DNA of 64,000 nucleotides, from contig CM060733.1 in the NCBI GenBank assembly GCA_030704615.1, positions 23,434,001 to 23,498,000 on the forward strand, written 5' to 3'. Under the pieces are notes generated by a model. The model was not told the DNA's origin and ran no database searches. It saw nothing but the letters and a program-made list of their open reading frames with translations. The DNA is from Takakia lepidozioides. Its lineage: Eukaryota > Streptophyta > Takakiopsida > Takakiales > Takakiaceae. Position 1 is the first letter of the stretch, and every line of letters starts with the position of its first letter. Of this stretch, positions 33,057 to 46,500 are shown piece by piece. A program made the position numbers and the translations under genes.

Positions 33057-36000
33057 CTCATCTCCTGTTTACAGAATACTCCTTCACTACACAGATTTGA
33101 TCACCTGCGAGCTCATTTCCTCCAGAAACTGCAAAATTCAGTGGACACACTATTTTAGGAGATTTACTTCAAGACCTTGGTGCGACAACATCATCCCCTG
33201 ATATAGGAAAAGTCCATGCCACCATCCTGTAACCTCTCTCCTCGCTGATCCGATTCTCATCGTCGCAACACGTGAGTGGTTTGATGTTCCAATCTGCATG
33301 ATCATAAAGTTCCCCCACACATCCCCTCGCTAAAATGAACTCTGTAGAGCATATCCGTGACAAACTTGACTTGCATGAATCAGTGGGCAGATCTCCAAAG
33401 GCTCTCTCACTATCAGAATCCAGCTGACCTCGCACTCTGTTCTCTGGAAACAGTTGAAGAAGCTCTCTTCGCCTTCCATGCATCCCTAATGTTCTGTCTT
33501 ACACGAGTTCATACTCCCCGTGTGATTCACAATGCCTTGTTTGTTTGATCTCTGTGCAAGTCCTCCATCTCTCAGATTTCGATGGCGGTTAAACGAACAG
33601 ACAGTCTACCGCCCCGCGTCATTAAATGCTTGGTGGGCCCAGGCCCCACAAGCACTAAAAGCACTGCTCTCACAGACAAGCCTGCCACCAGGAATGTCAC
33701 TGTGGCTTACTTTATAGCAGCTTCACCCCTATCTGCCCATTGTGAGATCCGGTTAACTTCTAAACATCCTGTGGTTAACGCTGATCAATTTTGTTTAGAA
33801 CACTCTGACAGACGGTCAGCTAAAACTCCTATTCTTTAGACTGCCCTAATAAAAATATGTCCACTCATTTTGGGTCCGGGCTGCACAGTCACTAACCCTG
33901 GTTAGTGCACACTGCACTCAAAGGTGAGCAGGCCGGGAGTAACACAGGGCTGATGGCTGATGGCCCGTGGCGGATGACTGATATTTTAGCAACCGCCCTT
34001 TGCTATTATATGGTAGAGGGCGGAAGGCAGTAGCTCTTCGGGATCAAGAGACACCATAATTTACACTTCCTTCCGGAGGCGTCATATATGTACATATATA
34101 TATATATGTTAGAGAGGGAACCATCAAAACCCAGCTGTTTTGATCTAAAAAGAATCAAAACTTCCTCTTGTGCATCATAGTCACCGTTGCTGTGGTAAGA
34201 CTGCAAGTGAAAATTTAGGCTGCCCAACTTACGGCCCTAGTTCGTAGCCCTAAATGTCACTGCAAAGGAGCTACATGAAATTTCTTTGATCAAATCCATC
34301 CAAACCTGCTTGGATGGGGGTTGCCCTTGGGGCTTATCCAACGGGCCACCCCTCTGAAGACCGGGTCACCCGCCCTAACGGCCTGCATTCAATGCTGGAT
34401 GTCCCCTGCCAGCTGCCCAAGATGAGGGCAGCGGGCAGAGGGAAACGGGCAACGGGCAGGACATATTTTCAGGGATTCTGAGGCTATGTTGTGTGCAGTC
34501 GGCCATAAATCTCGGTCACCTGGCCCAATGGTCCTAGGGCAGGTGTCGTTGACAAGCCCTAATTGAGGTTTACAGCAGGTAAAATCGAAGGGTGGTTCAT
34601 GGCGATCCTGGATTCAATTCTTCGAACTCTTTCTGCAATCGCAGAATTGCTGTCTGCATTGACTAAATCCACACAGAGCTATATACTAAGAAAAACTAGA
34701 GTAGTTTCTGCCTCTGAGTTGGTTGGTTGGCTTGCGAAAGTTCCGAGAGCAGCAGTATGTCATGCTTGTCTTTGAAGTAGGTAGATGATGAGGTCGATTG
34801 GATGTTGAGGGGCTTTTTTGCTCTTGCAACAATTCGAAAAACAAAGAACAACTAGCTAAGAGTGGAATGTGTAGGACCCTTCTGCCCATGTTGGGTTGCA
34901 TCAAGACTGGTCACCGGTTGATGGTGGTGATCGAAACTTATTGGATGACTGTAGCGATCTTAAATGCATACATGTGCAGAAGGCAGGGTCCGCCACCCCT
35001 CCCACGGGCCACCTGCTTGTCCTTTGCTTGAAGCTCTAGAAGAGTATCGCAGCTTTTGCGGAAGAAAGTGGTCGTTTTGGAGAGTGGACATTGGCTGCTA
35101 ATAAGTTACTCGGAAGTTCCAAGAGAACTATAGATGTTGTTGGTAGTAAATGTTATTTTATTAGCAGTGAACATTTGAAAGCCTCCGCCTTCGTTGTGAA
35201 TCGACATAAGGGAGCACAGATCTTGTCAAGTTTAGTGAAGAGCAGGGAAGAAAGTTTTCCTTGTCCGGTTTCTGAGTGTTGGGGTCTTCTATTCACCATG
35301 GATCTAGAATGGTAGAAGTCAAGGTCTGGTCGTTTCCCAGATAGTCCTTGAAATCTCTGTAAATACATTTGTGATACAAACAATCTTAGTGACTACACGT
35401 CTACAAGTGAAGTTCCTGTCCCAAAAGAGAAAAACTTGGGTTTCTCCCATAAGCTGCCAATTGCCCTCTTGTATGTATCTATCTTTTCTTTGTCCCTTTG
35501 AACTGGCAACGGTCTGTAAACTGATCATGTGTAGAACGCGGCGTCCTCTCTAGGGAGTTGAATGCTCTGACATGGCCCCTGAGGCAAACGGTCCCAACTC
35601 ATTGCAAACTTCACACAAACAAATTCACTGGGGGTAGAAGCACCCAGCATGGCATGTCCCAATTGTCCTGCACCAATGTACCCCTTTGGAAGGTGTCAGA
35701 GCATTTTTCGGTGGGGTGCACCACAATTGGCCAGTAAACTTACCCAAAGAGGAATGAACCATGTAGCCCTTGTTGTCACTCAACTGATCCTAGGTAGATG
35801 AACTCTACTGAAAAATGTTATACTACAAAATGATGGGGCCCATAGAGGGCTTTCCAATGATATCTTTATTTTCTAGACTGGGTACAACCCAAGGTAGGGT
35901 CAAAGGCCTATGACCATCATAGTGCCTATGACTGATCTGCTTCGGTCAGATCCTATGAAAGGCCATTTCCAAAGACTGCTCAATTTTGCCACTTGGCAAA

Positions 36001-39000
36001 CAGTGATTTGATTGACCCCAAAAAGTGTGATTGGTCATAGGGCTCCAGGTTCACACAAGCAGTCTGATAGGTTCAACTTTGAGACCAGACAACTTTTTGT
36101 GAACTTCATGAAATCGAGTAAGTTAGTTCCAAGTGTGTTGGGCAGTTCTCCCCGAATTAAGAACGACAAAACATTCACCATGAGATTTTCAACATAGCTA
36201 GATGAACGGTCATAGGGCTGTCTACCATACCAAGATTGCAATTTAGTAGGTGCATCAAAATGTAACTTATTATGTAACTTATTACAAACTCAAATTACAT
36301 CAAGTAAATGAAGTCTATTGAAAATTGTCAAACTACAAAAAGGAGGGGGCAGATGAAGAGCTTGTAAAACTTTGAAGCCAAACAACATTTTTTATTATTA
36401 GGGTCCTTTGTAGTTATGGGGGGTTCAAAATGATCTCCATAGCTTAGCAATTCAAGGTGAGCCAATTTCAAAATTAACTCCTTTGTAATTAGAAGTTTCA
36501 CTCAATTCCCCCTGTGAGGGTGTGGAATACGTGAGTGTGGTAAGAAAATATTATGATTCCAATGGTAGAATTTAAAAAAGAGGGCTCCCAAGTGGGCCCA
36601 ACTGTGGGCCAATTATGACTCGCCACGTAGACAGCCAATTCTACATAGCCCTTGTATTTCATGACCCATGGGTTTTCTAGAAATCTGCAGGTCGGATAAT
36701 TCATTAGAATTTGTTGCTTTCAATGTCAGTGGCCCTGCTGTCAGAAAATTAATTGCAGTTTGGATCATTAAAAAATATTAACATCTGCCAAAAAGACATA
36801 GGAAAATCTACTTCCTAAAACCCTAAACGGGTCTCGTGGGCCCTTAAGGGTCAAAACCTGTCAAGCAATAACCCCTACTTCTACCCTATACTAGGTAGAT
36901 CCGCAAAAGTGCAACATAAAATCCGTATATATATACCCGCAATCAAGTGTAATGTAATCAGTTTGAATGCACAAATCAACCCTGACAGAAGGAAGGAGCA
37001 GCGGAACTTTCATGAGTCTGTCTTTTCCCCTAAGATTTGAAAAGAAAGAATGAATTCATTGTATGGTACAGCCAAACCAGTAGGCTGTGTGAGCCACCCT
37101 GAACTTTCCCGAGGCAGCTGCTAGGCGCAGAGAGCGGGAGATAGAGCTGCACACAGAAGTACTTACTTGCACTCTACTTAACTTAGTGTTCCAGGGACTC
37201 CGCACAACATGAAGTTTCCTGAGCTCCTGTCGATGACGAGGGTAATGATTGGAACGGATTTTTGTGGATGCAACGGACAAGCCGTGTCTTTCAAACACAC
37301 TGGAGACGTGAGCCTAACAACGGCTCTTTAATTCAGTGTGACAGGTGTTGTGAAAGCACTTTCCAGGGAGGTCTTAAATTTAGATGGGTCATACGGGGTC
37401 CACCTTAGATCTGGTAGGTTTTGTCATATGTGTGGAGGGGACGAGCAGCAATAGGCCACTGCAGCAGCCCCCACCACGCCCACCACGTTGTAGCCCAGTG
37501 GTAATGGTAAAGAATTGATATTGAAAAAAGAAAATGGAACTCAAACTTCTATTTTAATTCTTGTGTTAAATGAGCAATACATATTCATGGTATATTTTGA
37601 AGGAATGTCTCTTAAAATAAAATTCATTATTAGGATTTAAAGTTTTTTCCAGCCAAAAATAAATTTATCTCTAATTAATCTTATTTTTCTAATTTATTTA
37701 ATCAATAAAATAGGACCCGGATCCGAACCCGTGAACCCGCTAATATTTCCCAACAACTACCCGGACCCTAACCCGAGTCCGTGTTGACAAACCCGGACCC
37801 AAACCCGGACCCGGACTTTTCAAATTTCAAAAACCCGGATCCGGACCCGGACTTGGCTCCGGAAAAAAAACCCGCACCCGGACCCGGCGGGTTCCTTAAA
37901 AAGGCAGAACCCGCACAACACTGGTTTTTTCCGCCTTCACCTTGTTGAGCTAAGCAGGCCCCTTAAAAAATGAAAATTTGGAAACTAAACCATCTTCAAA
38001 TAAATAGAAATAAGCCCCCAAGTTTGTATGGGCCCTGTCCATTAGAGGATGTTCCAGGAATTTAAAACGGGGCATTACACAAGGATTTGAAGAAAAAACC
38101 GTCTGTAAGGGAATTATATAAAGATGGTAGGAAGGCGACAACTATTAAATGGAGGGATGACTGAAATGGAGGATTTTTCAGCAGTCAAATTGGGATAAAT
38201 AGAGGAAAGGTGTCAGGAGGTCATGGTTTCTAGGGATGACATGGGTGGGGCAGCCTTGTAGAAAGGTCCAAGGTAGTTGCAGGATTGGGTGGATAAAAAG
38301 CGGCACGTGTTGAGTCCACTGGAAGTCCATGGGATTTCTTTTTTGTTAAGTCTCACGTGTTGAGTCCACTGGAAGTCCATGGGATTTCTTTTTTGTTAAG
38401 TCTATTGCTTTCAGTTTATTTTTTAAAGATAGATAGTAGTATACGTAACATTTTTAGTAAAGAGTCCTTCCTCAAATATTGAGAGAATTTTTTTTAATAT
38501 ATTTTAATCTTTAATTTGAAAAAATATTTAAACGTCAAAATCTAGAGTTTACAACCACTTGTCCATATACCACCTGGCACCTCTAGATTATAGGTTTGTA
38601 TGCTTTTTTAGTACAAAACGACACCTCAAAACTCAAAATATAAAATGTTATGGACTAGAGCAAATCAACGTGTTTTTATGAAGATAACTAGTCCATACAA
38701 AAGTGGATTTGGGTTGGATTTAAAAATGGCACCCCTAAGTGTGTTTTCTTTTGTGCCAGTATATGAGTGTATATGATGTTTTTTCAGTCCATAAGATTTT
38801 ATGTGTAACATCTGCACTCCACAGTAATCAACTTTAAAAGTCCATGGCTCTCTGGTACATGATTGTTTTTGCAATCTAACAATTGGTACATATACCTATT
38901 GTAATTAGAAACCCTATACCATATAAATTTAGATGAAATTTTGAGTTGTTGGACAAATATGGGTAAAACCATGGAGGGAGGTCACTGTAGAAACTGCAAT

Positions 39001-39059
39001 GTTATGCAAAAACTGAGACACCCAATCCTGCAAATACCCTCCACAACTACTTCACGGGG
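33057..39059. other. 6-kb region without a supported gene
   Basis: No recognisable coding sequence on either strand. Notable contents are a TATATA run (34087-34110), a CCCGGA-rich low-complexity tract (37711-37915), a perfect 50-bp tandem duplication (38304-38403) and AT-rich DNA (37500-38600). A short frame at 33483-33169 upstream of the kinase has no recognisable domain. Confidence 0.6.
38304..38403. repeat. Perfect 50-bp tandem duplication
   Basis: Two identical adjacent 50-bp units starting CACGTGTTGAGTCCACTGG (38304-38353 and 38354-38403). A recent slippage or duplication event. Confidence 0.95.
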
Positions 39060-39846
39060 GGATGCTAAACTGTGAGCGACCCACGTGAGCGGAATGATTC
39101 GTGAGCGAGAAGATGTCAATCTGTGAGCGGAAAGGTTCTCATGGCACAACTATCAATAATCACCATAGCCCCGCTATGCACACGTCATTTCCTACCACAA
39201 ACCAGATGAGGGGGAGATGCTTCGAGAGCAAATGATCTTGCTGCAGCCTCAGCATAACATGACAATTCAAGCATGGGGTGGACTTGGAAAAAAGTCCGGG
39301 TTCACAAAAAAATGGAGGAACCTTGGCGTTGTTGGGCTCCTGCAAAAATATTGCAAACATTCATGAGCTGCCCAAACTCCGACGCCACAAAGGAGTCCCA
39401 TGTAACGAAGAAAAAACAGACGACTTACTCACAATCAAAATCGTTGTCAATTTCCGAGCGTAGCTACGGCGTGAGCCCAGCCCCGTGAGCCTGGGAGCTG
39501 AGCTCACGTTCAAGCCACAAAGCGTGAGCGGCACGAATCTGTTGGAGAAGAAGATCATATAGGCGAGGATTGCAGGAAGAGGGCCTATTACCATGGACAA
39601 AACAAAGGGGGCCAACACACACCATGTCTGCAATGCCCGCTCAAAAACAGAAATATGAAAACATGGCAGATTTGAGCTCAGAATGATTGTCACAGTTTAT
39701 TTCAATTCACAGATAGACGCTTACAATGAATTGCATGTACATTTGCCTTGGTTCCGTAAACGAAATCCATATGTTTGTCAGAAATGCAAAGTCTTCACAC
39801 GGCAACCTGCAAACCAGCATGGGAAGCGGGCATGGCTCGTATGTGT

Positions 39847-42755
39847 TCAAGGAGAAGTTGGCGGAGCTCCACGCGAGGTGTCCCGCTGTAGAAGGGTGTT
39901 CACTTCTCCATAGCCTAGTGTGGCTTGGTGGATGAATTGGTCTCTCTTACCGTCGCAACACATAATCACAAGGTATATGTAATATTGATGCTTGCAGGGG
40001 ACCCACTTCCCTCTCATGCCGAGAGCGCCCTCACGCATCGTTACAAAGTCCGGACAAGTGCACGAAGGGAAATTCCCGACGGTAACCTGATATTCTTTGC
40101 CATGAAGAATTGACCCAATTGACAGCACTGTGTAAATCCGTCCATACCCCGGAGAAGGGACTTCGGTGATACGAGACACCCGAGCCTGCAAAATTCTAGC
40201 AGATTCCATCTTGCATTCGTGATCTGCACCCGAAGCGAAACGGCGCACTGTTTTTCCATCTCTTTTTGTTGGGTGGGAGTCGGCACCGGGTGGCGGCATT
40301 GCCGGAGCATGTAGCACATCTGTGCCGACAGTGCATGAGGGCACCACCCGGGACCGTGCAAGACAGAACCCTCTCTCCTCCAGCATGCTTATCTCGGTTG
40401 ATGACAGTGACGTCCCAATTTGCACAGGCCAAATTGCGGGGGGAGGGGGTTTCATTATCACCGAAAGACGAACTGTTCCCTTCACGCATCGTGCTATATC
40501 GTCTGGGCAGAACCAAAATTTGTGGTCCTTTGACTCCCCACTATGATAAGGTCGGAACAACCCTGTGAATGTTGGAGCTGGAGTCCCCCTGGAGCCTTTG
40601 CATATCTTTGATTTGCATTTCTTGAATGAGGGGGTCCGAATTGCCATGCAAGCCACTCTAGATCCAAGTGGGGTGCGTTCTATATGCCACTCACTATCAA
40701 TGCAATCGGATTCCTGCACCATGGCCACCGCCTCCTCCAATGGGATTCCCGCTGCTGTGCCAGAAAACCAACCAGTCCTCCAACTCCTTTACGTGGGTAC
40801 ATGTTGCAGCACCAGAGGAGAACCACCAAGCCCGGATTGCCTGGTAAGTGCTCTCAGCTTCTCCCATTGAGGTGGCATTCTTGTACTTTGAGACAGAGCC
40901 TTCTGTGCTCCAACTGCAGGTCAGGGCGAATGCAGCGCTTTGTATGACGTGCCAGAGATTGAGTCCAATGGAAGAGGCATGTGCGCTCCCTATTTTCCAT
41001 TGGGACCTTAGGATCCCCCGAACCAAACACGCGTCGCACTGCATTGAAATTTGTCTGTGCACTATCAGCCATGAAGCCCGCAAAATTTGTGTTTTGTATT
41101 CCATTGCACTACATGACGGCCAAGAGTGAATTCCACATGAGCATCTGGGATTCAGTGTCCTCCGACTGCATATCACAAATTGCTATGGAGAGCACACGCT
41201 GGTACGCCGGATCATACACATGGCACGCCATGGTTGTCCAACCCTTCACCCGTTTGCAGTGATCAAACATTAACCAACATTTAGCCAAATCTCCTCCTGG
41301 TTGCATACGGCGGACAATGCTCACACCACTGCCTTCGCCCACAGCGGACATCTTGAACAAATACACCTTGGACGAGCCCTAGCCAGGGAAGATACTGTTT
41401 TGAATGAATTCATAGCGACTCCTCCGTTTCAGGTCCATATTGTTGTCCATGAATCCAGCAGTGCCTGTGCCCATTCTGAGTGCATTCACCTGGTTTCGAA
41501 TATTGGGAGAGCTCAACACGGAGAAATGGTCCATGACTGCATTAAGCAAATCTGCATCCAGCATAAGTTGTGTCGCATCCCCTTCACCCAGTATGTGTTT
41601 CTCCAGGAATGCCTTGCTAGCTGCAAGCGCTATAGCAGAAGGTGTTGCACAAGGGGCATTGTGGAACTCCTGCTTCAGCAGATTTCTAGCGATGTCCACG
41701 CTATCCCTGCAACTTCCTTTGGACACAGGATGCTCGTGTGCACCCATATGAATGCAGGCACGAGTCATTGTCTTGCATCTGTGTGCCACCTGATACATAC
41801 GAGTGTGGCACACAGAAACACAGGACGGGGAAAGTTTGCAGAACCTGCACACGAAAGTATTGGTCCTGGGAGGGGCAAGCCCTGGGGTGAAAGGATTCAG
41901 GGGCACACCTTCCCACTCACTTTCGTTTGGTTGAGCGTTGTTTCTCAGGCGAGGGCAAGAAATATTCTGGCACTTACAATGCCCAACGCAGACCGACCTC
42001 CGAAATTTCAAGCCAATGTCGTTATGGATGTTCGACGTTTTTGTCCTGCACCAAGGATGTCCGTCATGTTTCTTGTCCATGCCCTGTAAAAGCCCAGCCA
42101 GTCCAGTGGAAGAGGTGGGAGGGTTGAGCTCAAACAGGATGTCCCCATCAAACTGTGCTGGCACGTATTGAACCCGTTGCACAGGAAGGGACTCCCAATC
42201 AACAAAACGCAGCTCGCTCTTGCACCCAGGCACACCTGCGAGGGCTTTCAATTTTGGAATGACACTCGTTATCTCTTGCAATTCGTCATCATCCAATGAC
42301 GGAGTCTGCACTGGCGGAGGAATCTCAGAAACATCCTCCGAGGACGAGCCTGAAAGAGTCACGAAGATAGTGGATGTGCTCACCTCTAGTTTCACAGGAA
42401 CTGTGCCCTTCTGTTGCACGACCGATGCTGCAGTGCCAGGGGTAACGACCGATCCTGCTGATTGTCTTCTCTCTTTTCCAAGGACATGGTATGTGCCTGG
42501 AAGGACTCTCCACTTCCTTCCACACTTGCCAACCAATGGTTTCTCCAAGTGCCCAAAATCCAAATTCCCATCCTCGTCATACACCTCTTTTTGAACAAGG
42601 AGAGAACCCAACTCCAGCGGGAACACTGTAACCAGCTCATCCTCATGAACAACTGCAAACCCATCGTCGTCTGCAGTGGCAGTCAGTGGAAGAGTACCTG
42701 CATTGGAATGGAATCGAGCAAGTGTATCTCGCTCCCTCGACATGTTTTCCCTCAC
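39847..42755 (-). pseudogene. MULE transposase with WRKY/GCM1-type zinc finger and SWIM finger (copy A)
   Basis: The 42755-41379 frame (458 codons) has an acidic N-terminus. Then comes a zinc-binding DNA-binding region of GCM1/WRKY type: CRTKTSNIHNDIGLKFRRS, CVGHCKCQNISC, FVCRFCKLSPSC, ACIHMGAHEHPV. A TAG follows FPG (about 41378) and the same frame continues YLFKMSAVGEG. The DDE-type core reads CWLMFDHCKRVKGWTTMA (first Asp) and FAGFMADSAQTNFNAVRRVF (second Asp), then CLFHWTQSLARH. A second in-frame TAG lies at about 41113, and shifts occur near 40880 and 40760. 40740-39847 ends with the SWIM finger (CTCPDF, VPCKHQYY). GCM1/WRKY fingers fused to MULE transposases are known. This copy is broken. 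Confidence 0.88.
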
Positions 42756-43513
42756 TGAACGAAAGTTGCGGAATCCTCGAACTGATAGCCAGCAATTACC
42801 GAAAGGGGAATTAAGACAAGCAAACCGAGGTCAACAAGGGTAGCTCCAACCCAAAGGTTGCAGGTGATGCATGCAAAGGATGTAGGGATGAGATGCACCT
42901 TCACTTCGGAAACAGCAACGCCAAGAGGCACTAACCAAAAAAACTGTTTTCAAATACTACAAGAAGCCGTGCTGTTTATGGATAAAAACAAACACTGAAA
43001 ACGACATGAAACCATCCATTATGAAAAGACGGCAACAACCCTGGAGAGCAGTAAACAGGAAGACCACAAATGTCATGAGGTTGTGCTGTGCCAGAAGAGC
43101 ACAACACAAACACTGACACTGCAGAAGATACCTCGCACGAATGCGTGCCAGACATGGTCGTATCCGACAGAACCCTTTATGCCGAATGACCCCATGGCGA
43201 CGGTTACGGTAAAATGCAAACCACAGGGTAGGCAGTACAACACACGTGGATGCATATGTGAAGCATAACAATTATTGCGGATCTGCAAGAACTGCTCGAA
43301 AATGAACTAACATTAGATTTCTACGGCACATCCGAATTTGAAAGAAAGCAAGAAGGCCGCGGTGTATTGGCAGGCAGCGCAGTACATCTGACATATATCG
43401 CTAGTGCATGCAACGGATGTACTTTTTTTCTAGCGCTTTATTGCTTGGATAATACGGAGACGACGGAATGGATGAATTCCGTTCGCACACAATAACAACA
43501 CCCGCATCCAAAT
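42756..43513. promoter_or_regulatory. Shared upstream region of divergent transposase and methyltransferase genes
   Basis: About 0.76 kb separates the transposase ATG (42755, minus) from the first open frame of the methyltransferase gene (43514, plus). No coding sequence is recognised in it. By position it should hold both promoters. No unambiguous TATA box was chosen. Confidence 0.4.
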
Positions 43514-46500
43514 ATGGTTGACAACGTCCAATTTCGATTTTGGTTACATGCCATAGCAGCACTTGTTACAAACGTCAAACTGGAGAGCTCTAGAGGCATC
43601 GTGGGGAGCCCTTGTTTCCAGCGGAGGAGGAAGAGAAGGAAGTCACTATACTTCACGAGCTCTAGAAACAGGAATAGAGCCAGAGATAGAATGAGGATGG
43701 AAAGAGTGGACGAAGAGGAAAAGGAGGTAGAAGAGGGAGTAGAGGAAAGTGTGGCGATGGAGGAGCAGGAATCAGCAGAAGAACAGCAGCCCGCCATAGT
43801 TCCAAGAACAGATGAAGAGGACACCGCATCTGAGGGAGAGACAGACGAGATGGAAGATGATGTTGAAGGTGGCCTCACGAGGAGTCTGCCTGCGGGAACG
43901 AGGAAGGGGGAGAGGCTCACGTACACGCTCGGCCAGAGAGCAGCCCGAAGCGCAAAGGGTCCCCGGCAATTGGGGAGTCTTCTAGAGCAGCCAAGAAAAA
44001 GGTGAAATCTTTAAGACCCACATTTGTGTTTCGTTGCTGATATGAATATAGCCCACACAGGACATCTGCACCAGGCTGAAAGCACCGCAAACTGGAAGCC
44101 CAAACAGTGTGCGGCAACGCACACTGTTTGGGCCTACCAATTTGCTTTATTGTTCAGGTGCGAAACGCCCAAACTTGGGCACTACAGCAGGTTCAATACA
44201 ACCCAAATTGCAAGCTCAATCAGTGTGAGTTGAGCTGAACATTTCACTGCTGTTTCCGTCTGGATATCGGTTTTCCAGGATATGTATGTCAGGACGAGAG
44301 AAACCTTCAATGGCAGCTCAAACAGTGTGCGTTGGCGCACACTGTTTGAGCTCTACATGTCACGGTTTTCTCCGTGTTGAATTCGCCCTTTAGGGCACGT
44401 TTCAGATGATGAAATAACCATTCAGTGGCAGCTCAAACAGTGTGCGCCAACGCACACTGTTTGAGCTGAACATGTAAGTGTTTTTTCCGAGTTAAATTCG
44501 GACTTCCAGGGCAGGTTTATGATGATGAAATAACCATTCAGTGGCAGCTCAAACAGTGTGCGTTGGCGCACACTGTTTGAGCTGAACATGAAAGTGTTTT
44601 TTCCGAGTTAAATTCGGACTTCCAGGGCAGGTTTTTGATGATGAAATAACCATTCAGTGGCAGCTCAAACAGTGTGCGTTGGCGCACACTGTTTGAGCTG
44701 AACATGTCACGGTTTTCTCCGATTGAAATTCGGCATTTAGGGCACGTTTCTGAGGATGAAGATTCCCTCACTCGCAGCTCAAACAGTGTGTGTCAACGCA
44801 CACTGTTTGAGCTGTACATGTCACTGTTTTTTTGGCGTTAAATTCGGACTTCCATGGCAGGTTTTTGATGACGAAACAACCATTCAGTGGCAGCTCAAAC
44901 AATGTGCGTTGGCGCACACTGTTTGAGCTCTACATTTCACGGTTTTCTCCAAGTTAAATTCGGACTTCCAGGGCAGGTTTATGATGATGAAATAACCATT
45001 CAGTGGCAGCTCAAACAGTGTGCGTTGGCGCACACTGTTTGAGTTGAACATGTAAGTGTTTTTTCCGATTGCAATTCGGCATTTAGGGCACGTTTCTGAG
45101 GATGAAAGAATTCCTCACTGGCAACTCAAACAGTGTGCGTCAACGCACACTGTTTGAGCTGTACATACTGTTTTTTTGGTGTTAAATTCGGACTTCCATG
45201 GCAGGTTTTTGATGATGAAATAACCATTTAGTGGCAGCTCAAACAGTGTGCACTGGCGCACACTGTTTGAGCTGAACATGTAAGTGTTTTTTCCGATTGA
45301 AATTCGGCATTTAGGGCACGTTTCTGAGGGTGAAAGAATCCCTCACTGGCAGCTCAAACAGTGTGCGTTGGCGCACACTGTTTGAGTTGTACATGTCATT
45401 GTGTTTTTGGTGTTAAATTCGGACTTCCAGGGCATGTTTTTGATGATGAAATAACCATTCAGTGGCAGCTCAAACAGTGTGCTTTGGCGCACACTGTTTG
45501 AGCTGAACATGTAATTGTTTTATCCGATTGAAATTCCGCATTTAGGGCACGTTTCTGAGGATGAAAGAATCCCTCACAGGCAACTCAAACAGTGTGCGTC
45601 AACGTACACTGTTTGAGCTGTACATGTCACTGTTTTTTTGGTGTTAAATTCGGACTTCCATGGCAGGTTTTTGATGATGAAATAACCATTTAGTGGCAGC
45701 TCAAACAATGTGCACTGGCGCACACTGTTTGAGTTGAACATGTAACTGTTTTTTCCGATTGAAATTCGGCATTTAGGGCACGTTTCTGAGGATGAAAGAA
45801 TCCCTCACTGGCAGCTCAAACAGTGTGCGTCAACGCACACTGTTTGAGTTGTACATGTCATTGTTTTTTTGGTGTTAAATTCGGACTTCCAGGGCAGGTT
45901 TTTGATGATGAAATAACCATTCAGTGGCAGCTCAAACAGTGTGCGTTGGCGCACATTGTTTGAGCTGAACATGTAAGTGTTTTTTCCGATTGAAATTCGG
46001 CATTTAGGGCACGTTTCTGAGGATGAAAGAATCGCTCACTGGCAGCTCAGACAGTGTGCGTTGACGTACACTGTTTGAGCTGTACATGTCACTGTTTTTT
46101 TGGTGTTAAATTCTGACTTCCAGGGCAAGTTTTTGATGATGAAATAACCATTCCGTGGCAGCTCAAACAGTGTGCGTTGGCGCACACTGTTTGAGCTGAA
46201 CATGTAAGTGTTTTTTCCGATTGAAATTCGGCATTTAGGGCACGTTTCTGAGGATGAAAGAATCCCTCACTATAACCATTCAGTGGCAGCTCAAACAGTG
46301 TGCGTCAACGCACACTGTTTGAGCTGTACATGTCACAGTTTTTTTGGTGTTAAATTCGGACTTCCAGGGCTGGTTTTTGATGATGAAATAACCATTCAGT
46401 GGCAGCTCAAACAGTGTGCGTTGGCGCACACTGTTTGAGCTGAACATGTAAGTGTTTTTTCCGATTGAAATTAGGGCACGTTTTTTAGGATGAAAGAATC

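Noticed and set aside
33169-33483. 104-codon minus-strand frame upstream of the receptor kinase
   Set aside because: No recognisable domain. It lies in the probable promoter or 5' UTR of the kinase gene.
37711-37915. B-box-like GGTTCGGATCC on the minus strand
   Set aside because: It is part of a CCCGGA-type low-complexity run with repeated near-matches and no A box at the right distance.
41301-42089. 262-codon plus-strand frame
   Set aside because: Complement of the transposase zinc-finger region, whose minus-strand translation is conserved with copy B. The plus frame is a shadow.
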